47,947 bases of DNA from positions 1-47,947 of the forward strand of contig CBDCME010000030.1 in assembly GCA_965218865.1 (NCBI GenBank), given 5' to 3'. Below are positions 1 through 8,599 of the stretch, one piece after another (the stretch's first letter is position 1; each line of letters starts with the position of its first letter). The stretch is from CBDCME01 sp965218865. Lineage in GTDB: Bacteria > Pseudomonadota > Alphaproteobacteria > JAAXGF01. A model generated the notes under the pieces. It was not told the origin of the DNA. It saw only the letters and a list, made by a program, of their open reading frames with translations, and made no database searches. The position numbers and the translations under genes were made by a program.

Positions 1-1147
1 ATGCGGATGTCCATCAAGATGATGTCGAAGTCGTTGGCTCGACCAAGGCAACCGCCTCCGCGCCATCGTTGGCGATCGTGACCTCATGACCGAGTTTGCC
101 GAAGACCCCGGATATGATGAGTTGATTGGTCTTGACGTCTTTCGCCACCAGCACCTTCAATGGCCGGGATGCTCGCCAATCCTTCTTGGTCTTTCTCCGA
201 TCGGCTGGCTCGACCTTGGTTTCGGCGGCGTCACAAACGATCGTGAACCAAAATGTACTGCCGCTTCCCTCGACGCTTTCAACACCGATCTCCCCATCCA
301 TCAGTTCGACGAGCTTCTTCGAGATGGATAGCCCCAGTCCCGTGCCGCCAAAACGTCTCGACGTGGTGCTGTCGGCTTGGACGAAGGGCATGAACAGTTT
401 CTTCCGTACGTCATCTCTCATCCCGATGCCGCTATCGGTTATATCGAACCGGAGCTTGAGTCTGTCATCAACATCCGGCGCGTTGTCGATCCGAATCTTC
501 ATCGAGCCGGTGGAGGTGAATTTGAGGGCATTGCTGAGCAGGTTGGACACGACTTGACCGACGCGTAAACGGTCCGCGCGTATGGCCTCGGGCACGTCTT
601 CCTCAATTTCCTTGCTCAGCTCGAGGCCTTTTTCAACGAACCTAGAGGAGAACACAGAGATCAACTCATCAATATGGGAAGACAAGTTGTAATCCGTCGG
701 TTCAATCTCTATCTTGCCCGCCTCGAGTTTGGATTGGTCAAGAATTTCATTCAGGATCGTCATGAAGTTCTGACAGGAATTCATGATGCCGTCGACCCAT
801 CCCGATTGTTCGGGCGATAACTCACTCTCGGAGAGCAATCCCGTCATGCCCATGACACCGGCCATGGGCGTCCGGATTTCGTGGCTCATGGTCGCCAGGA
901 ATTCGGATTTGGCCATATTCGCCGCGATCGCCCTTTGTTCCGCGTCTAAGCGGGTCCTCGCCTCTTTGGCGACCAATTTATCCTTCAAATCCAGTTTTAC
1001 GGACATGAGGTTGAAGGATTTAGCCAAGACACCCAGCTCGTCACCGCGGGTTTCATAGATTTTCACGCCGTACCTTTTGTCACCGCTGGTCATGTACTTA
1101 ATGGCATCGGTGACGTTGCGGATCGGCGGCATGGCGCTTAGCGGCTT
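1..1147 (-). pseudogene. Hybrid histidine kinase, 5'-truncated and frameshifted
   Basis: Cytoplasmic part of a sensor kinase that would autophosphorylate on His and pass phosphate to a C-terminal receiver. In order: a partial HAMP (GDKRYGVKI), HisKA with H-box SHEIRTP (His near 881-883), N-box SNLLSNALKF, DSGIG and GGTGLGLSI ATPase boxes, then the start of a receiver. The signal-sensing and membrane parts are missing: homology stops near 1125-1147, where the opposite strand begins to encode an HPt domain tail. Near 36-40 a one-base loss ends the frame; reading on one base over restores a receiver motif (DIILMDIRM) that runs off the window. Almost certainly non-functional as written. Confidence 0.75.
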
Positions 1148-1268
1148 GGCCCGGGACATGGAACGGGCCGTCGAGGCGGGGGACATGGCGGGCGTCGTTC
1201 AGGTATTCGCGGAGCTGGAACACCAGTCCGCACGGCTCATGGGGGCGATGGAGGAGGGGCTGTCTTGA
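1141..1268 (+). pseudogene. C-terminal tail of an HPt phosphotransfer domain
   Basis: About 40 residues (LARDMERAVEAGD ... AELEHQSARLMGAMEE) resemble the last helices of histidine phosphotransfer domains. The phospho-accepting His helix and everything upstream are absent, because kinase DNA in the opposite orientation starts near 1125-1147. Its TGA (1266-1268) overlaps the TTG start of the GGDEF regulator, the usual sign of translational coupling in a two-component operon. So this is probably the stump of the regulator's former partner gene. The HPt assignment rests on pattern only. Confidence 0.5.
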
Positions 1269-2260
1269 AACTGCTTATCGCCGAAGACGACATCACCTCC
1301 CGCACCATTCTGACGGCGATAACCCGCAAATGGGGCTTTGAGCCGGTCACCGTGGAGGATGGGCAGGCCGCCTGGGAGCTTCTGCAAGAGGCGGAGCCAC
1401 CGCGATTGCTGCTCCTCGACTGGATGATGCCGCGGCTCGACGGGTTGGCCTTGTGCCGGTTAATACGTCAAGAGAAAAACGATAATCCGCCCTACATCGT
1501 CATCCTGACGGCCCGCACCGATACCAAGGACGTTGTCACGGGGTTGAAGTCCGGAGCCAATGACTTCGTTACCAAGCCGTTTGATAACACCGAGTTGCAA
1601 GCCCGCTTGAGCGTCGGCAAGCGGATGCTGCTCTTGCAGGAGAAGTTGAAGCAGGCAAACGAACGACTGGAAATCCTGGCGACCAAGGATGCCCTGACCG
1701 GACTCCTCAATCGGGGGGCCATCATGGACTTGCTGGAGCAAAATATCGCGCGGGCACAACGTGCCAAGCAGACCCTCTGCATCGGCCTCTGCGACATCGA
1801 TCACTTCAAGCGCATCAACGACACCCACGGCCATCCCGTCGGCGATGCCGCCTTGAGGGAGGCGGCGCGGCGTCTCGTCGCCACGGTCAGACCGTTTGAC
1901 CAGGTCGGCCGCTATGGGGGCGAGGAGTTCCTGATCCTGGCCGACATCGGCCGGGATCACGCACCCGACTTGTTCGCGCGCATGAACCGTGTGTTTGCCG
2001 ATGCCCCCTTTGTTTTCAAACAGTCCACAATGGATATCACGATCAGTTGCGGCGTGACCCTTTATTCGCCCCCCGAAAACAAGAGGACTGTCGAAGAGTT
2101 GGTCGCCGACGGGGACGCCGCGCTGTACGAGGCCAAGAAAACCGGTCGTAATCGCACGGTGTTCTCCGAACCGAGGGGCGTCCGTTCCGCGGATCCCGGC
2201 AAGCCCATCACCTCGAGCAGGAAAGACAGCCTCGGGTTCGATAACGACCTCACTGTCTAA
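1265..2260 (+). CDS. PleD-type response regulator with GGDEF (diguanylate cyclase) domain
   Basis: 331 aa. N-terminal receiver with acidic pair EDD (residues 7-9), phospho-acceptor Asp52 in LLLLDWMMP and Lys104 in TKPFD. A linker helix follows, then a GGDEF domain (about residues 140-305) with active-site GGEEF at 218-222 and an RPFD inhibitory I-site motif at 209-212, exactly five residues upstream. It should make cyclic-di-GMP when phosphorylated and be product-inhibited. Start is TTG at 1265, overlapping the stop of the HPt stump, so it was probably the second gene of an operon whose first gene is now truncated; its promoter may be lost. Confidence 0.9.
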   Translation: MKLLIAEDDITSRTILTAITRKWGFEPVTVEDGQAAWELLQEAEPPRLLLLDWMMPRLDGLALCRLIRQEKNDNPPYIVILTARTDTKDVVTGLKSGANDFVTKPFDNTELQARLSVGKRMLLLQEKLKQANERLEILATKDALTGLLNRGAIMDLLEQNIARAQRAKQTLCIGLCDIDHFKRINDTHGHPVGDAALREAARRLVATVRPFDQVGRYGGEEFLILADIGRDHAPDLFARMNRVFADAPFVFKQSTMDITISCGVTLYSPPENKRTVEELVADGDAALYEAKKTGRNRTVFSEPRGVRSADPGKPITSSRKDSLGFDNDLTV

Positions 2261-2504
2261 CCGGCCACTTGCTTGCCAATTGTCGGATTCTTCGGACACG
2301 AAATCGCTTTGCGCGTCGCCGGTAGATCGACACCCACCACACTGCCTTGTGCGCGTTCCGTGCCGGAGAATCGGCGTATCCGCGCCATCTTTGCAATGTT
2401 CCTGAGCCGCGACTCTTCGGCGTCGGATGATTCCTGAGTTGTTGTCGCCGCGCGAAAGGGTCCAGCAAAAATCATGGGACAGGGCGTTTTCCATACCGCA
2501 AATT

Positions 2505-2815
2505 GTCATCCTTGAAGCGACCGCCGCAACGTTTTCGGAGTCACCCGGTAGAGCAGGGCAATCGAAGCAAGGGTGCAACCGTTACTGAACTTAGCCCTGG
2601 CTTCATCAATCTGCTCAAGGTTGAGTGCTTGCCCAGGGCTTTTTCCTCGCCGACGTGCCGCAGCCAGACCGGCTTTGGTTCTCTCACTTATGAGATTCCG
2701 CTCAAGCTCAGCAAACGCACCGCGCCACCTGGTACGTGCATTTGCCCATGGGCGTGGGGGTGTCGATGCCTTCAGTCAGTTCGACAAAATCCACTCTTTT
2801 TCGAACATGAGTTCG
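2505..2815 (-). pseudogene. Serine recombinase (resolvase/invertase) remnant
   Basis: Two overlapping minus-strand frames together give the second half of a resolvase: VDFVELTEGIDTPTPMGK, then after a one-base shift near 2725-2735 GAFAELERNLISERTKAGL and a helix-turn-helix tail (SIALLYRVTPKTLRRSL). This is the classic EGIDT ... GAFAELER pattern of the resolvase domain followed by HTH_7. The N-terminal catalytic Ser region is not recognisable upstream (above 2815 on this strand). Truncated and frameshifted, so non-functional. It lies 240 bp past the GGDEF gene in a stretch otherwise without genes, beside a rearrangement junction near 1.1 kb. Confidence 0.7.
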
Positions 2816-2927
2816 GTGTCGCGGCGGAATCGCTATTCGACTTCCAACAGAATCCCTACCCTGCTATCATTGTTTCGAGAGCGCTGGTTTGCGTAAAGAC
2901 ATTCTTGAAAGTCCAGGTTCTCAACTG

Positions 2928-3725
2928 ATGAAGATTATTCTCAGTATTTCTTTTCGAATCCTTGTCGTGGCCTGTGCCTGTTTTTCAGGCGTGCTCTCCG
3001 CGCAGACCATCAAGGATCAGGAGCCGAAGTGGGGATACAGAGGCAGCATCGGCCCTGAACGTTGGGGATCGCTCTCCGACAAATTCAGGCTCTGCGAAGT
3101 TGGCACCCATCAGTCGCCGATCGATTTCCTCCAGGCCGAGAATTCCCGTCCGGATCCGGTGGTCCCGAATTACAAGAAATCAGCCATGACCGTGATCAAC
3201 ACCGGCACCACCATCGAGGTTCGGTTGTCCGGCGGTAATCATATGACCGTTACGGGCAAGCGTTTCGATCTGAAGCAGTTTCACTTTCACAGCCCGAGTG
3301 AACATTCCATTGCCGGTTACCATTACGCCATGGAACTTCATTTCGTCCATCAAGCCCTCGACGGTCAACTCGCCGTTATCGGCGTGTTCTTGATGGAGGA
3401 AAACGAAAATCCCGCGTTGAGGTCCGTTTGGGACCATATTCCTCCCCGGCCAGGCGAAAAGATATCGGGTCCGGACGTGACCTTGGATCCCGCCGCCCTC
3501 CTCCCGGAAGTCACCGAGGCCTACAGTTATCTCGGTTCGTTGACAACGCCGCCCTGTACGGAAGGGGTTACATGGTACGTCGCGTATGAGCCCGTCGCGG
3601 TTTCGCTCGCCCAGGTCGCCACCTTTCGGGCCCTCTTCGGCCTCAATGCCCGGCCACCCCAACCTTTCAACTGCCGAACGGTCACTCTGTTCCCATTCAT
3701 ACGGGGCCCCGGTCCCATATGGTGA
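2928..3725 (+). CDS. Secreted alpha-class carbonic anhydrase
   Basis: 265 aa from the ATG at 2928; an upstream in-frame TTG at 2889 would put 13 polar residues before the signal peptide and is less likely. Residues 1-25 form a signal peptide (cleavage after VLSA), so it acts in the periplasm, interconverting CO2 and bicarbonate. Family signatures are WGY-GS-GPE-WG near 35-47 and THQSPID at 60-66. The zinc ligands are His119, His121 (FHFHSPSEH) and His138 (ELHFVHQ). Cys56 and the Cys of TPPCTEG can form the usual disulfide. The C-terminus (after RPPQPFNCR) is somewhat longer than typical. Monocistronic. Confidence 0.93.
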   Translation: MKIILSISFRILVVACACFSGVLSAQTIKDQEPKWGYRGSIGPERWGSLSDKFRLCEVGTHQSPIDFLQAENSRPDPVVPNYKKSAMTVINTGTTIEVRLSGGNHMTVTGKRFDLKQFHFHSPSEHSIAGYHYAMELHFVHQALDGQLAVIGVFLMEENENPALRSVWDHIPPRPGEKISGPDVTLDPAALLPEVTEAYSYLGSLTTPPCTEGVTWYVAYEPVAVSLAQVATFRALFGLNARPPQPFNCRTVTLFPFIRGPGPIW

Positions 3726-3793
3726 GCGCCCTTGGTGCTTCGTCGTTCGGATCGCCGTGACCGCGGAACCGAGCCAATGGCGGGGAATTTCCG

Positions 3794-4528
3794 ATGACCG
3801 CTGAGCCGCCCACGAAATTTCGGCTTCCCCCCTTCGAACCGGGAAACGTTTGGCTCGTGGGAACCGGCACCGGGGTCCCTGAATTGCTTCCGCTCCTAGC
3901 CTTGTACGCGTTGCGCGAAGCGGACGTCGTATTCCACGACAGCGGATCGGACGAAGCGATAGTGGCTTTGACGCCCGCCGACCGTTGGCGCCCCATTCCC
4001 GCCGGCGGCGGCCCCCGCCAGCTCGTGGACCAGCTCGTCGATCGGTCCACGGGAGGTCAACGTGTCGTTCGCCTTTATACCGGCGATCCCCTCTATTTCG
4101 GGGGCGCGATCGGGGACATCGTGGAGCTTGCAAGGCGTGGAGTCGACTACCGAATCGTGCCCGGAAACTTCCCCATGATTACCCGCATGATTCAGGGCGG
4201 CATTCCCGTAACCTATCGTGACCGCAACACGGCCGTGACCTTCGTCCGGGTCGAGGACGACCCATCGAGCAGCTTGGATTGGTCCCTGATCGCACGGTCC
4301 GCCCCGATGCTGGCGATCGAGGTCGTCGCCGGTCAATGGTCGTCCGTGGTCCGCCGACTCTTGGCCGCCGGACTGGCCCCGGATCACCCCATGGCCCTGG
4401 TCGGTTCCGGTGGTGAACCGGAGGTTTTCGAAACCAGCCTAGGTGCCTGGGATCGCGTTCGCGACGCCACCCGGCGAGTGAATCCCGAATTGCTCGTTGT
4501 CGGACGGTCGCTTCGGTTGTTGAGGTGA
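3794..4528 (+). CDS. Stand-alone tetrapyrrole (uroporphyrin-III) methylase-family protein
   Basis: 244 aa with the corrin/porphyrin methyltransferase fold: N-terminal VWLVGTGTGVPELL (equivalent of the VxLVGAGPGDPELL motif), ADVVFHDS, then the second signature VVRLYTGDPLYFGGA ... IVPG matching the VRLKGGDPxxFGR region. Relatives use S-adenosylmethionine to methylate uroporphyrinogen III or precorrins. The first loop has lost the usual Pro and Asp (GTGTG rather than GAGPGD), so substrate or activity may differ. It is not beside siroheme or cobalamin genes; cobS and cobT are 11 kb away. Confidence 0.8.
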   Translation: MTAEPPTKFRLPPFEPGNVWLVGTGTGVPELLPLLALYALREADVVFHDSGSDEAIVALTPADRWRPIPAGGGPRQLVDQLVDRSTGGQRVVRLYTGDPLYFGGAIGDIVELARRGVDYRIVPGNFPMITRMIQGGIPVTYRDRNTAVTFVRVEDDPSSSLDWSLIARSAPMLAIEVVAGQWSSVVRRLLAAGLAPDHPMALVGSGGEPEVFETSLGAWDRVRDATRRVNPELLVVGRSLRLLR

Positions 4529-4643
4529 CGCCGTTCGGAAATTCCGCCACCCGAAAAGCGTTCGTGTAGCGCCGCCGCGATTTCACTCCAAGGTCAAGGT
4601 TGAGTCACCCCTGGGTCAACGATTGGTGTATCCTGTCTCCGTA

Positions 4644-5234
4644 ATGATTGGAAAAGGGTGCTTGTTTCTCTCCGGCACGGTCGCCGTCTTACTTGTGGCG
4701 GCCACGCCCGCTCGGGCGGGTGATTTTTACGTCAAGGTGACGGGATCCCCCGCGACCAAGTTCTGAGGCGACTGCCGAATCGCGAACGCGGCCGGCAACA
4801 TGCGCCGTTTCAAGTTGCGGGGTTCGATTCCCCGCACCTACTGGTTTAAGGCAAACTCGGTTTCGTGCACGGTCCAGAAGTGGGACGCCCAGGGCCGCCT
4901 CCGAGTTCAACTTTTGAGGGGAATTCGTCACGTCGCCCGGGCAACGACCGCGGCCGCGTTCAATTGGGTGAAAGTGCGATCGTCCGGCCCATGGGGCAAG
5001 GCCCGGGCCGTCCGGGGCAACCAACCCACGATCAATTTCAAGTCGAACAAACACCCGATCGTTTTCAAAATCAAGAAACACAAATTCGAGTCAAACAAAA
5101 ACCGAATCTTTTTCAAATTTAAGAAACATAAATTCAAGTCTAAAAAATACATGGCCGGTGTTCATGCGCGGACAATCCGACCCAAAAAGAGTCCGTTTCC
5201 GCGACCTGTCTGGGCAACTAATTACCGCCGATGA
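4644..5234 (+). CDS. Small secreted protein with in-frame TGA and Lys-rich repeat tail
   Basis: The frame starting at ATG 4644 encodes a signal peptide (LFLSGTVAVLLVAATPARA), then KVTGSPATKF, a TGA at 4764-4766, and continues in the same frame with GDCRIANAAGN, a small Cys-containing beta-type domain (IPRTYWF, CTVQKWDAQGRLRV), and a very basic tail made of a 16-residue tandem repeat (FKSNKHPIVFKIKKHK). Continuity on both sides of the stop implies one gene of about 196 codons. The TGA most simply replaces Ser (TCA to TGA), making this a pseudogene; the arrangement stop-Gly-Asp-Cys also has U-x-x-C spacing, so recoding is a remote option. Function unknown. Confidence 0.55.
5037..5147 (+). repeat. 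48-bp tandem repeat, about 2.3 units, AT-rich
   Basis: Units at 5037-5084, 5085-5132 and a partial third to about 5147. Each full unit encodes 16 residues of the form F-[KE]-S-N-K-x-x-I-x-F-K-x-K-K-H-K. The units are AT-rich in a GC-rich setting and have drifted at the DNA level while keeping the basic/aromatic pattern, which suggests selection on the peptide at some time. They form the tail of the gene starting at 4644. Confidence 0.75.
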
Positions 5235-5450
5235 TGGTGAGTTTGTAACCCGTGGCGCCACGGGGACCGAGCACGCAACGACACCTACGGCGTACCGCCA
5301 ACCACGGAGCGGCGGAATTTTCGAAAATGTCGCTTTCGTTTTCGAAGCGGTCTTTCAAATACCGGCGTTTTGGGTTAGTGAATGCGGTCGCGTGTTCGTC
5401 GTTGTCTCGGGTCACGGAAGCGAAATAACCGGCGGGAAGTGAGGGGTATC

Positions 5451-6842
5451 ATGGCCGACCAATTACGAACGATTTCACCGATCGACGGCAGCGTCTATGT
5501 CGAACGCAATTTGGCGTCCTGGCAAGAGGTGGAAGCGGGATTGAAGGCCGCGCGCATCGAGCAACCGGCCTGGAAACGCGTTTCGGTGACGACGCGAGCG
5601 GATATCCTGACGCGTTTCGTTGAAGCCTTCCTGGCCATGACGGACGAAATGGAACCCGAACTTAGCTGGCAAACGGGGCTTCCGGTCTCTCAGGCGGAGA
5701 AGGAATTCGATGAATTCGAGGAATGCGCCCGTTATATGATCGATGTCGCGGCGTCCGCGCTTGGGGACATGCCGGTGGCGCCGAAGGACGGAATCAACCG
5801 CTTCATCAGTCGGGACGCGCTCGGGATCATCCTCGTGGTGGCGCCGTGGGACCATCCCTATCTGGCCGCGATCAACGTGGTCATTCCGGCGCTCATGGCG
5901 GGCAACGCCGTCATTCTCAAGCATTCCGCGCAAACACCTCTATGCGCCGAACGATTCGCCGCCGCTTTCGAGATGACGGAATTCCCCGCTGACGTATTCC
6001 AATATTTCCATATGGACCACGATGTGGTGGCCCGGGTCATTCGTGATCCTCGGATCAATTACGTCGCTTTCAACGGCTCGGTGCGCGGTGGCCGAGCCAT
6101 GCAGGAGGCGGCCCGAGAACGCTTTATCGGTATGGATTTGGAACTCGCCGGAAACCATCCCGCCTATGTATGGGTCGACGCCGACTTGGATTTCGCGGTG
6201 GAGAGATTGATCGAGGGTTGCTTCGGAAACGGTGGCCAATCGAGTTCGGCCGTCGAAAGAGTTTATGTCGATGGCGACCTCCATGATCGCTTCGTCGAGG
6301 AATTCGCCGCCAAGGCCAACGAAATTTGCTTGGGCGACCCACTCAACCCGGCGACCAACATCGGGCCCGTCATCAACTCGGCCGCGGCGAAACGGGTGCG
6401 CCACCAGGTCGCCGACGCCGTGGGCAAGGGTGCGACCGCGATGACCGACAGCTCCCGTTTCCCGCTGGACGTGCCGGACTCGCTGTATGTGGCGCCGCAC
6501 GTGCTTTCCGATACGAATCATTCGATGCCATTGATGATCGATGAAACCTTCGGACCGGCGATCGGAATCATGAAGGTGACATCTGACAGCGAAGCGATAC
6601 GTCTGATGAACAACGCCCGGTACGGGATTTCGGCTTCGGTGTGGACTCGCGACGAAGAAGCCGCCGTCCGGATTGGCCGCCAGATCGAAACCGGCACCTG
6701 GTTCATGAACCGGTGCGATTACATCGATCCGCAACTGTCATGTGGCGGGGTTACGGATTCGGCCCCGGGACGTACCCTATCCGGCATTAGATACGAATAT
6801 TTGACACGCTCGAAATCGTTCTACCTCCGCAAACCGAGTTAA
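5451..6842 (+). CDS. Aldehyde dehydrogenase family protein, catalytic Cys replaced by Ser
   Basis: 463 aa from ATG 5451 (preceded by GAGGGG); in-frame codons further upstream lack homology. NAD(P)-dependent aldehyde dehydrogenase fold: APWDHPY and PALMAGNAVILKHSAQTP (cofactor site), FNGSVRGGRAM, the LELAG motif holding the general-base Glu, and a C-terminal DETFGP motif. The nucleophile loop reads GNGGQSSSAVERV, where the family has GQxCxA: the catalytic position is Ser265 (AGT, 6243-6245), one base from Cys TGT. Ordinary thioester chemistry should fail, so this may be a dead enzyme, an altered activity, or a point mutation. No operon partner; the next gene starts 61 bp on. Confidence 0.88.
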   Translation: MADQLRTISPIDGSVYVERNLASWQEVEAGLKAARIEQPAWKRVSVTTRADILTRFVEAFLAMTDEMEPELSWQTGLPVSQAEKEFDEFEECARYMIDVAASALGDMPVAPKDGINRFISRDALGIILVVAPWDHPYLAAINVVIPALMAGNAVILKHSAQTPLCAERFAAAFEMTEFPADVFQYFHMDHDVVARVIRDPRINYVAFNGSVRGGRAMQEAARERFIGMDLELAGNHPAYVWVDADLDFAVERLIEGCFGNGGQSSSAVERVYVDGDLHDRFVEEFAAKANEICLGDPLNPATNIGPVINSAAAKRVRHQVADAVGKGATAMTDSSRFPLDVPDSLYVAPHVLSDTNHSMPLMIDETFGPAIGIMKVTSDSEAIRLMNNARYGISASVWTRDEEAAVRIGRQIETGTWFMNRCDYIDPQLSCGGVTDSAPGRTLSGIRYEYLTRSKSFYLRKPS

Positions 6843-6903
6843 CGCCCGACAACGTCGATTATTCTGCCCGTTTGTCACGGATATGACATCATAGGTTCTC
6901 GCG

Positions 6904-8361
6904 TTGCAGCGTCGCAACATTCGGCTTCTCGACCGTGTTCTCTTGGCTCTCGCCGCCATCGCCATGGCGGGGCAGGCAAGCGCGGCGGAAAGCAAACTCG
7001 ACAGGCTCCTCGCCGTCGTCGGCGCGACGGTCATCGACGGGACTGGCGCGCCACCCATCCCCGACGCCACGATCATCGTTTCCGGTGAGCGAATCATCGC
7101 GGTCGGGCCGGCCGAGAACCTCGTGGTCCCGAACGAGGCGAGGTTGATCGACGCGACCGGCAAGTGGATCGTTCCGGGCCTCATCGACGCCCACATCCAC
7201 TTTTTTCTTTCGGGCAGCATTTATGCTCGGCCCGATATCGTGGACTTTCGACGCTCGCGGCCCTTCGAAGAAGAAATCGCCCGCGCGCGGGCAACGGTAC
7301 GCCAAACCCTGGCCCGGTATATCGCCAGCGGCGTGACCTCCGTGGTCGACGTCGGCGGTCCGATGTGGAATTTCGAAATCCGCGAGATGGCCCGGGCATC
7401 GTCCTTGTCCCCCAGGGTGGCCGTCACGGGACCACTGCTCGCCACGAAAGCGTCGCACGTATTCGCGCTCCCCGATCCGCCGATCGTGAGAGTCGAATCT
7501 CCAGCACATGCGCACTCGCTGGTACGCGACCAGCTCTCCCACGCGCCCGACTTGGTCAAAGTGTGGCTGGTATCGGTATTCGGCCGCGATCCCCAAGACG
7601 CCATGCCATGGATCAACGTCGTGGTCGGGGAGGCGCGCGCGGACGGGGTCCGCGTCGTGGCTCACGCCACCGATCTCGATTTCGCCCGAACCGCGGTCGA
7701 CGCCGGGGTACGGGTTCTGGCCCATAGCGTGAGGGACAAGACCATCGACGACCGGTTCATCACTTTGCTCAAATCCCACGGTGTCGTATACACGCCGACA
7801 CTGATGGTCTACGCGCGTTACCAGGAGGTTTTCAGGCACAACGTCGTTTTGACGGATATCGAGCGGCGATTCGCGGACCCGGACGCTATCGCGTATTTCG
7901 ACGACGATTCAGTGGCAAAGCGTCGCCGGCGATCACGGCGGCAACCACCGATTCCACCAGACCCGATCTCCCTGGCCAATCTCAAGCGCGTCGTCGACGG
8001 CGGCGTGGTCGTGGCGGCGGGCAGTGATGCCGGAAACATCGCCACGCCACACGGACCCGCTCTTCACCGTGAACTCGAGCTCATGGGGCTGGCCGGACTT
8101 TCGCCGATGCAAATTCTAAGGGCGGCAAGCGCGGGGGGCGCCCACGTCATGGGACGCGAGGACGAGTTGGGAACACTGGAGCCAGGAAAGCTGGCGGATT
8201 TCGTAATTCTTAACGACGATCCCCTGGAAGATATCCGTCATACCCGGCGAATTCACCGCGTCGTCAAGGGCGGTGTGGTCTTCGATCCGGAAAGTATCCT
8301 TGCGAAAATCAACGATGGCGGCCAAATCACGAACGGCGGTTCATCCCCGGCGACGCCCTGA
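6904..8361 (+). CDS. Secreted metal-dependent amidohydrolase
   Basis: 485 aa. Start taken as TTG 6904 because it gives a good signal peptide (RR ... LLALAAIAMAGQASA) and no earlier Met fits; the protein should act outside the cytoplasm. It shows the imidazolonepropionase-like amidohydrolase order: GATVIDGTG, WIVPGLIDAHIHFF (HxH metal ligands), the DLVKVW Lys position, VVAHA and LAHSV His ligands, AAGSDAG with the catalytic Asp, then GTLEPGKLADFVIL. Members hydrolyse amide bonds such as those in N-acyl amino acids or dipeptides; the substrate here cannot be told. An Arg-rich insert (KRRRRSRRQPP) sits before the last barrel strands. It follows the ALDH gene by 61 bp on the same strand. Confidence 0.85.
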   Translation: MQRRNIRLLDRVLLALAAIAMAGQASAAESKLDRLLAVVGATVIDGTGAPPIPDATIIVSGERIIAVGPAENLVVPNEARLIDATGKWIVPGLIDAHIHFFLSGSIYARPDIVDFRRSRPFEEEIARARATVRQTLARYIASGVTSVVDVGGPMWNFEIREMARASSLSPRVAVTGPLLATKASHVFALPDPPIVRVESPAHAHSLVRDQLSHAPDLVKVWLVSVFGRDPQDAMPWINVVVGEARADGVRVVAHATDLDFARTAVDAGVRVLAHSVRDKTIDDRFITLLKSHGVVYTPTLMVYARYQEVFRHNVVLTDIERRFADPDAIAYFDDDSVAKRRRRSRRQPPIPPDPISLANLKRVVDGGVVVAAGSDAGNIATPHGPALHRELELMGLAGLSPMQILRAASAGGAHVMGREDELGTLEPGKLADFVILNDDPLEDIRHTRRIHRVVKGGVVFDPESILAKINDGGQITNGGSSPATP

Positions 8362-8599
8362 GGCTCGACGGCAGAATTTGCCAGCCGTGGTGATCGACGA
8401 CAATGGGTAACCCGGCGTCGTGAAATCACGAACGCCACCAAACTCTTTTTCCCGGCCGGCAACACCGTCGAGCTTGGCCATTCTACTGCTGTGGTGGGGA
8501 TCCGATACCGGTGATACGTTATCAGACTTAACCGTGCCTTGCGCGCCCCTCGTTCGAGGCGTTCTTGTTATGGAGGTGGTACGCGGGCCACCATTGAAG

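Noticed and set aside
1460..2578. Minus-strand 372-codon frame opposite the GGDEF regulator
   Set aside because: It mirrors the regulator's codon pattern and has no domain; the plus-strand gene has all catalytic motifs.
4815..4840. A perfect tRNA T-arm look-alike (CGGGGTTCGATTCCCCG)
   Set aside because: No matching acceptor, D-arm or anticodon arm lies upstream, and the bases encode a conserved-looking LRGSIPRTYWF stretch of the secreted protein. Taken as coincidence rather than a tRNA or att remnant.
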